Source: an uncultured Ruminococcus sp. (GTDB lineage: Bacteria; Bacillota; Clostridia; Oscillospirales; Ruminococcaceae). Taken from it: DNA of 9,635 bases. The DNA is taken from contig USNJ01000069.1 of the NCBI GenBank assembly GCA_900556055.1, forward strand, positions 1-9,635, given 5' to 3'. This document shows, in pieces, positions 5,152-9,635 of the stretch; the first letter of the stretch is position 1; every line of letters begins with the position of its first letter. Under the pieces are notes generated by a model. That model searched no databases and was not told the DNA's origin. It worked only from the letters and a program-made list of their open reading frames with translations. The translations under genes and the position numbers were made by a program.

Positions 5152-6231
5152 ATGTCAAAGATCCGTGTTGCCGTGCTTTTCGGCGGCGTTTCAAGCGAGC
5201 ATGAGATCTCACTCAAATCCGCAACGAATGTTATACAGAACCTCCCGAAGGATAAGTACGAGGTCGTGCCGGTCGGAATAACCAAAAAGGGAAGATGGCT
5301 CTTTTATCCGGGCGATGTCAAGAATATCGCACTCGGTCAGTGGGACTCAAACCCCGACTGCACTCCCGCGGTTATCCTCCCCGACCCGATGTACAAGGGC
5401 ATCATGAAGATCGAAAACGACAGCTTCTCATTCACAAAGATAGACGCTGTTTTCCCCGTTCTTCACGGCAAAAACGGCGAGGACGGTACAGTTCAGGGAC
5501 TTCTTGAGCTGGCGCAGATACCGTATGTAGGCTGCGGAGTGCTTGCGTCCGCTGTATGCATGGATAAGGAATTCACCCATATCGTGCTGAACAATGCAGG
5601 CATAAACACCGCAAAATACAGGATCGTCCGCTCCTCCGACCTCGGCTCTCTCGATGAGATATGCTCCGATATCGGCAGCGACCTCGGCTTCCCCGTTTAC
5701 GTAAAGCCCGCAAACGGCGGATCGTCCATCGGCGTGAACCGTGCAGAGGATCCCGAAACGCTGAAGGATGCCGTAAAGCTCGCATTTGCGCATGATTCCA
5801 AGGTCATCGTGGAGGAAACCATTACGGGACGTGAGATAGAGTGCGCCGTTATGGGCAATGACAATCCATTCGCATCGACAGTCGGCGAGATAATGCCCGC
5901 CGATGACAAATTCTACGATTATGACGCAAAATATGTCCTCGGCTCGACCGTTCTCGGAATCCCCGCAGATGTCCCCGACGAGGTATCGAAGGAGATCAGG
6001 GAAACAGCCGTAAAGGCATTCGGAGCGGTAAACGGCAGCGGTCTGTCAAGAGTCGATTTCTTCTATGCCGACAGCGGCAAGGTCTACATAAACGAGATAA
6101 ACACACTCCCCGGCTTCACGGCTATCAGCATGTATCCGAAGCTTATGGAGAATATCGGGATTTCCTATTCCGAGCTGCTTGACAGACTCGTCAAGCTATC
6201 ACTTGAAAAGGCAGATGTATCCTATGAATAA
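5152..6231 (+). CDS. ddl: D-alanine--D-alanine ligase
   Basis: A 359-residue ATP-grasp enzyme that joins two D-alanines for the end of the peptidoglycan stem peptide. The N-terminal domain opens VAVLFGGVSSEHEISLKSA (7-25) and has HGKNGEDG at 105-112. The ATP-grasp part shows VKPANGGSSIG (184-194), EETITGREIE (221-230), the omega-loop DYDAKY (256-261) and the metal-binding end VYINEINTLPGFT (311-323). The Lys-Tyr in DYDAKY is what D-Ala-D-Ala ligases carry; D-lactate-adding VanA-type ligases have His there, so vancomycin-type resistance is not indicated. AAAAGGA at 5135-5141 lies about 10 nt before the ATG, rather far, so translation may be moderate. It is first in a compact operon and overlaps murI by 8 nt. 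Confidence 0.97.
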   Translation: MSKIRVAVLFGGVSSEHEISLKSATNVIQNLPKDKYEVVPVGITKKGRWLFYPGDVKNIALGQWDSNPDCTPAVILPDPMYKGIMKIENDSFSFTKIDAVFPVLHGKNGEDGTVQGLLELAQIPYVGCGVLASAVCMDKEFTHIVLNNAGINTAKYRIVRSSDLGSLDEICSDIGSDLGFPVYVKPANGGSSIGVNRAEDPETLKDAVKLAFAHDSKVIVEETITGREIECAVMGNDNPFASTVGEIMPADDKFYDYDAKYVLGSTVLGIPADVPDEVSKEIRETAVKAFGAVNGSGLSRVDFFYADSGKVYINEINTLPGFTAISMYPKLMENIGISYSELLDRLVKLSLEKADVSYE

Positions 6232-7048
6232 TGCTCCCATCGGCGTTTTTGATTCGGGACTGGGCGGACTTACAGCCGTCAAGGAACTGAACAGAATACT
6301 TCCGCACGAGAACATCGTGTATTTCGGCGATACTGCAAGACTGCCCTACGGCTCCCGCAGCAGAGAAACAATACTGAAATATGCCGAGCAGGACGTGAAA
6401 TTCATCAAGCAGCATAACGTCAAGTATATAATCGCAGCCTGCGGAACAGTCAGCTCCGCAGTCGGTCAGGATACGCATTTCGGCGGCGATATACCGTTCA
6501 CAGGCGTTGTCCTCCCCGCAGCTCAGGCGGCAAGCACTGCAACACGCACGGGCAGGATCGGCGTGATAGGCACGTCCGCTACCATAAAAAGCGGCGCATA
6601 CGGCAGGGCGATAAGGGCGATAAACCCCGATGTTTCCGTTATCGGGAATGCCTGTCCGCTGTTTGTCCATCTCGTTGAATGCGGATTTACCGCGCGTGAC
6701 AACAAGATAACAAGGCTCGCAGCCGAGCAGTATCTGAAGCCTATAAAGGACGAAAATGTCGATGTTCTCATCATGGGCTGCACGCATTATCCCGTAATAA
6801 AGGATATAATCGCAGATTACATGGGCAGCGATGTAACGCTCATCTCACCGGGCGAGGAAGCCGCAAAGCACGTTCTTGCGGCACTGACAGAAAGCGAATC
6901 CCTCGCAGACCGTGAAGAGGCGGGCGAGATAAAATACTATTCGTCCGACAGCCCCGAAATGTTTGCGGAAAACGCTCATTCATTCCTCGGCGGTCAGTTC
7001 GGCGGAAATGTGGAAAGGGTAAGCATAGACGAGCTTACATCACTTTAA
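6224..7048 (+). CDS. murI: Glutamate racemase
   Basis: A 274-residue cofactor-independent racemase that makes D-glutamate for peptidoglycan. Visible motifs: IGVFDSGLGGLTAVKEL (6-22) with the catalytic-region Asp10-Ser11, YFGDTARLPYG (33-43), Cys73 in AACGTVSS, and Cys186-Thr187-His188 in MGCTHYP. The two cysteines are the acid/base pair. The residue after the first cysteine is Gly, where the textbook motif is Cys-Asn-Thr. I chose the ATG at 6224, which overlaps the ddl stop as ATGAATAA and gives the usual N-terminus; an ATG at 6215 is only about three bases from the AAGG at 6208-6211 and is less likely. The overlap suggests coupled synthesis with Ddl, the other D-amino-acid enzyme of the pathway. 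Confidence 0.95.
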   Translation: MNNAPIGVFDSGLGGLTAVKELNRILPHENIVYFGDTARLPYGSRSRETILKYAEQDVKFIKQHNVKYIIAACGTVSSAVGQDTHFGGDIPFTGVVLPAAQAASTATRTGRIGVIGTSATIKSGAYGRAIRAINPDVSVIGNACPLFVHLVECGFTARDNKITRLAAEQYLKPIKDENVDVLIMGCTHYPVIKDIIADYMGSDVTLISPGEEAAKHVLAALTESESLADREEAGEIKYYSSDSPEMFAENAHSFLGGQFGGNVERVSIDELTSL

Positions 7049-7061
7049 CGGAGAGTATAAA

Positions 7062-7490
7062 ATGTCCGAAAATAAACGAAATGTAAATCTTAAAATAAAG
7101 ACGATACAGAAGCTCCTGAATGACGATCCCGAGGAATTTGAGCTTCTGACCGATGCCGATTACGAGTGCCTGCCCGACGGGAGCATCGCCATAACCTATG
7201 ACGATTCCATCGCAACGGGCATGAAGGGCCGCTCAACGATACTTTGCAGCGGCAACGGCACAGCAAAGGTCACAAGGGACGGCGAATCCCCGTCGGAAAT
7301 CGTCCTTGAGAAAGCGAAAACGCATCACTGCCAGTACGCAACGCCGTTCGGCAGCATCTTCATATCCGTCACGACCTCGGAGATAGACAACGCTCTGAAC
7401 GAGGACGGCGGCGAGCTGCATTTCCGCTATGCCATCGACACGATGACGGGCGGTCTGCTGGAAACTGAGGTTTTTGTTAGCGTGGGGTAA
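7062..7490 (+). CDS. DUF1934 (YwiB-like) beta-barrel protein
   Basis: A 142-residue cytoplasmic protein without signal peptide or membrane segment. It matches the DUF1934 pattern by recall: a polar N-terminus, then ITYDDSIATGMKGRSTI, a central basic strand ending HHCQYATPFGSIFISV, and a final GGELHFRYAIDTMTGG hairpin. Members have a calycin-like beta-barrel, and the function is not known. Start ATG at 7062 with GGAG at 7050-7053; 13 bp separate it from murI and 12 bp from the Fic gene. DUF1934 genes are often found near cell-wall or tRNA-synthetase genes in Bacillota; I recall this only in general terms. Confidence 0.85.
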   Translation: MSENKRNVNLKIKTIQKLLNDDPEEFELLTDADYECLPDGSIAITYDDSIATGMKGRSTILCSGNGTAKVTRDGESPSEIVLEKAKTHHCQYATPFGSIFISVTTSEIDNALNEDGGELHFRYAIDTMTGGLLETEVFVSVG

Positions 7491-7502
7491 ACGGAGGTAA
7501 AA

Positions 7503-8225
7503 ATGCCGAGAATTCTGACTGAGGTCCTTGCAGATGAAAAAAAGCACCGCATAAAGGGCGGCATATATAACAAGCTGCAGGTCGATTTTGCGTACAATTC
7601 CAACCATATCGAGGGCAGCAGACTCAGCCGTGAACAGACAAGGTACATCTTTGAAACGAAAACGGTCGGCATTGAACCCGCAAGAGTCGATGATATCATC
7701 GAAACGGTGAACCACTTCCGTGCATTCGACCTCATAATAGACACATTTGCGTGCGATATCAGCGGGGATTACATCAAAAATATCCACAAAACGCTTAAAA
7801 CAGGCACTTTGAGTGCGGATTCCGAGGAAGCTGTTGTCGGGGATTATAAAAAATATCCCAATTATGTCGGCGATATGCAGACGGCAAAGCCCGCCGATGT
7901 TCCGGACGAAATGCACAGGCTCATCACGGCATATTCCGGGAAAAATCCCGATTTTGATGATATTCTGGCGTTTCATGCGCAGTTTGAGAAGATACACCCG
8001 TTCTATGACGGAAACGGGCGCACGGGCAGGCTGCTGATGTTCAAGGAATGCCTGAAAAACGGCATGACACCGTTTATTATTGCCGATGAATATAAGGCGT
8101 ACTATTATAATGGTCTTAATAAGTGGCAGACGGGCGGCGACAAGGCGTATCTGCGTGATACCTGTCTGCTCATGCAGGATAATATGAAAGCTGTCCTCGA
8201 TTATTTCGGGATAGCGCATCAATAA
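7503..8225 (+). CDS. Fic family protein, class II (N-terminal inhibitory helix), probable AMP transferase
   Basis: A 240-residue Fic protein. The catalytic motif HPFYDGNGRTGR (165-176) matches H-x-F-x-[DE]-G-N-G-R-x-x-R completely, with His165 as the predicted base. The inhibitory motif [ST]-x-x-x-E-[GN] appears near the N-terminus as SNHIEG (33-38), so Glu37 should block productive ATP binding until displaced, which defines class II. A flap for the target peptide lies around residues 112-125. Fic enzymes of this type usually move AMP from ATP to a hydroxyl on a target protein; some also remove it. There is no signal peptide, so it acts in the cytosol. GGAGG six bases before the ATG gives a strong site. 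The target is unknown. No separate antitoxin-like gene lies next to it. Confidence 0.93.
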   Translation: MPRILTEVLADEKKHRIKGGIYNKLQVDFAYNSNHIEGSRLSREQTRYIFETKTVGIEPARVDDIIETVNHFRAFDLIIDTFACDISGDYIKNIHKTLKTGTLSADSEEAVVGDYKKYPNYVGDMQTAKPADVPDEMHRLITAYSGKNPDFDDILAFHAQFEKIHPFYDGNGRTGRLLMFKECLKNGMTPFIIADEYKAYYYNGLNKWQTGGDKAYLRDTCLLMQDNMKAVLDYFGIAHQ

Positions 8226-8238
8226 GAAAGGTGAGAAA

Positions 8239-9483
8239 ATGGAAGTTCCCTATCGATTACCCATGCTCCTTGACGGAGCGGCGGCGACCGAGTTTCACAA
8301 GCTCGGCTATGAATACGGAGAGTCACAGGAGCTGTGGTGCTTAAGCCACAAAGAGGAGGTCACGGAGCTGTACCGCAGGTATATCCGCAGCGGCGCAGGG
8401 GCGGTGTATGCGCCGACATTTTCCGCAAATCCTCTGCATCTTGCGAAATACGGCATCGATACCGAGGAAAAATACAAGGAAACAATAAAGGCACTCGTTG
8501 CACTTGCGGCGGACGCTGTAAAGGCTGAAAATGCACATGTTATCGTGGTCGGGGATATGTCCCCCGTCCGCTTTGAAAATGCAGATGAGGAGCTGACCTT
8601 CTGGAAAATGCTCGACATATACACCGAATGGGCGGAGGCACTTGCCGAGGCTGGCTGTGACGTGCTTGCCGCTGAAACCATGTCGTCTATGGAGGAATGC
8701 AGGGCGGCTCTTCTCGGCGGAAAGAAAACGGGTCTGCCCGTCTGGATAACCGTGACAGCGGACGATGAGGGGCTGACAGTGCCAAATTTTTCGGATACGT
8801 CGGTCATGTCGTGCCTTATAACATTGCAGGCGATGGGTGCGGACGCATTCGGACTGAACTGTACGCCCGTGTCGGATATAACGGCGGAAATGCTCGAAGA
8901 ACTCAGGGAATATGCCGATATACCGCTTATCGTGAAGCCGTCCGCAGTGCGTGAATACGGCGGAAAGGACGGGGTCGGAGCGGAGGAGTTTGCGGAATTC
9001 TGCGAAACTCTTGCGGATATGGGCGCAGACCTGATAGGCGGCTGCTGCGGAACTGACCCTGATTACATAAAGGCGGCAGCGGACGCAGTGTTCTCGAAGC
9101 ACATACACTTTGAGCGCACGAGAACGGACGATGACGAGCTTATCCTCGCAAACAACAGGCAGCTGTTCTTTTTATCGCCTGACTGCATAGAGAGCTGTCC
9201 GCCGCTGACGTGCAATCTTGATATGTCGGACGAGCTTCTGGAGCTGGAGGACACGAATTATGATGTCATTGCCGTTGAGATAATCTCGGCTGAGGATGCA
9301 TTCAGCTTTGCGGAGAATGAGCATATGTCAAATCTGCCGGTGATGTTCAGGTCGGACAATGAGATGGCACTCAGGGCGGCACTGCTTGCGTATCAGGGCA
9401 GAGCGATGATAGACAGCAACTGTGCGGTAGAGCGTGAGAAGCTGGAGCAGATAGCGGAAAAATACGGAGCAGTTATTTATTGA
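8239..9483 (+). CDS. Homocysteine S-methyltransferase-family protein with short C-terminal extension
   Basis: A 414-residue protein. Residues about 8-290 form the homocysteine-binding (S-methyl_trans) barrel: LLDGAAATEF (10-19), QELW, APTFSANPLHL (58-68), AAETMSSMEE, GLNCTP with Cys208, and GGCCGTDP with Cys269-Cys270. The three cysteines are the expected zinc ligands that activate the homocysteine thiol. Residues about 290-414 are an extension; its end (RAALLAYQGRAMIDS, then EKLEQIAEKYGAVIY) recalls strands of the pterin-binding domain of cobalamin-dependent methionine synthase, but it is far too short to be the whole domain. No cobalamin-binding or reactivation domain follows before the stop. 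The methyl donor is therefore unclear. AAAGGTGAG precedes the ATG, 13 bp after the Fic gene. It is last in the operon, with a terminator 18 bp downstream. Confidence 0.9.
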   Translation: MEVPYRLPMLLDGAAATEFHKLGYEYGESQELWCLSHKEEVTELYRRYIRSGAGAVYAPTFSANPLHLAKYGIDTEEKYKETIKALVALAADAVKAENAHVIVVGDMSPVRFENADEELTFWKMLDIYTEWAEALAEAGCDVLAAETMSSMEECRAALLGGKKTGLPVWITVTADDEGLTVPNFSDTSVMSCLITLQAMGADAFGLNCTPVSDITAEMLEELREYADIPLIVKPSAVREYGGKDGVGAEEFAEFCETLADMGADLIGGCCGTDPDYIKAAADAVFSKHIHFERTRTDDDELILANNRQLFFLSPDCIESCPPLTCNLDMSDELLELEDTNYDVIAVEIISAEDAFSFAENEHMSNLPVMFRSDNEMALRAALLAYQGRAMIDSNCAVEREKLEQIAEKYGAVIY

Positions 9484-9501
9484 TTGAAGATTTATTTTTG
9501 T

Positions 9502-9535
9502 GGGGGAACTGCTTTTGCGGTTCTCCTTTTGCTTT
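9502..9535 (+). terminator. Intrinsic terminator of the ddl operon
   Basis: GGGGAACTGC (9503-9512) pairs with GCGGTTCTCC (9517-9526) around a TTTT loop, with two G-U pairs. TTTT, GC and TTTTT follow. It begins 18 bp after the last stop codon. Confidence 0.88.
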
Positions 9536-9579
9536 TTATGTTCAGGGGCACAGTACCAACAGACCCGCACCAGAAACTA

Positions 9580-9635
9580 AAAAGCGTTGGGGTCCAGCCC
9601 TTGGGCTTTGGCAAGGGCTGGTCGCCCTCGCAAGG
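9580..9635. repeat. Hairpin-bearing candidate interspersed repeat, cut by the right edge
   Basis: CCAGCCCTTG (9594-9603) and CAAGGGCTGG (9612-9621) form a perfect 10-bp inverted repeat with an 8-nt loop. The 3' flank TCGCCCTCGCAAGG suggests a second arm beyond the window. It is GC-richer than the neighbouring DNA, has no T-tract on the plus strand and lies after the operon terminator, so it is not a terminator for those genes. It may be one copy of an intergenic repeat family; only one copy is visible here. Confidence 0.45.

Noticed and set aside
5152..6231. Possibility that ddl is a vancomycin-resistance (D-Ala-D-Lac) ligase
   Set aside because: The omega-loop has DYDAKY with Lys-Tyr as in D-Ala-D-Ala ligases, and no vanH- or vanX-like genes are nearby.
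7233..8222. 329-codon minus-strand open frame opposite the DUF1934 and Fic genes
   Set aside because: It is the complement of two genes with clear motifs and good ribosome binding sites, and no recognisable domain is present.
7503..8225. Fic gene as part of a Fic/antitoxin (FicTA or Phd-Doc) toxin module
   Set aside because: The inhibitory motif lies within the protein itself, and the neighbours are DUF1934 and a methyltransferase; no small antitoxin gene is present.
8341..9108. 255-codon minus-strand open frame opposite the methyltransferase gene
   Set aside because: Its Cys/His/Arg-rich composition is a typical shadow of the coding strand, which carries all the methyltransferase motifs.

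Overview
The window looks like a chromosomal segment of a Gram-positive Clostridia member, most likely a Ruminococcus-like Oscillospirales bacterium. This is inferred from moderate GC, strong AGGAGG-type ribosome binding sites, consensus sigma-A promoters, tRNAs with encoded CCA, a DUF1934 gene, and a lipoprotein with a D-x-D-G-D-G-x-x-E motif of a kind common in clostridial secreted proteins. Nothing looks phage-like or plasmid-like, and no CRISPR array or transposase is visible.

Left half, all on the minus strand. Reading in transcription order from about 5000 down to 1: a YbgC/FcbC-type hotdog thioesterase overlaps by 8 nt a lipoprotein gene, and a terminator follows. Next comes a tRNA block with tRNA-Pro(UGG), tRNA-Thr(UGU) and tRNA-Tyr(GUA). 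It has three exact TTGACA-N17-TATAAT promoters and several intrinsic terminators, including one between tRNA-Thr and tRNA-Tyr. Then comes typA/bipA, a ribosome-associated GTPase gene, and finally the 5' 202 codons of a GTG-started, probably GNAT-type acetyltransferase gene that runs off the left edge.

Right half, all on the plus strand. A divergent promoter pair separates the thioesterase from a compact five-gene operon: D-Ala-D-Ala ligase (ddl), glutamate racemase (murI), a DUF1934 protein, an autoinhibited class II Fic protein, and a homocysteine S-methyltransferase-like protein with a short C-terminal extension. Intergenic distances are -8, +13, +12 and +13 nt, and an intrinsic terminator closes the operon. 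The first two enzymes supply the D-amino acids of peptidoglycan precursors. The link to Fic and the methyltransferase is only by position. The last 60 bases carry a perfect 10-bp hairpin that may belong to an interspersed repeat.

Most of the window is ordinary housekeeping DNA. I see no clear new system. The points most worth checking are the T-arm oddities in tRNA-Tyr (C at position 55) and tRNA-Thr (G-G mismatch), the terminator between those tRNAs, the Fic gene inside a cell-wall precursor operon, and the truncated methionine-synthase-like architecture of the last gene.
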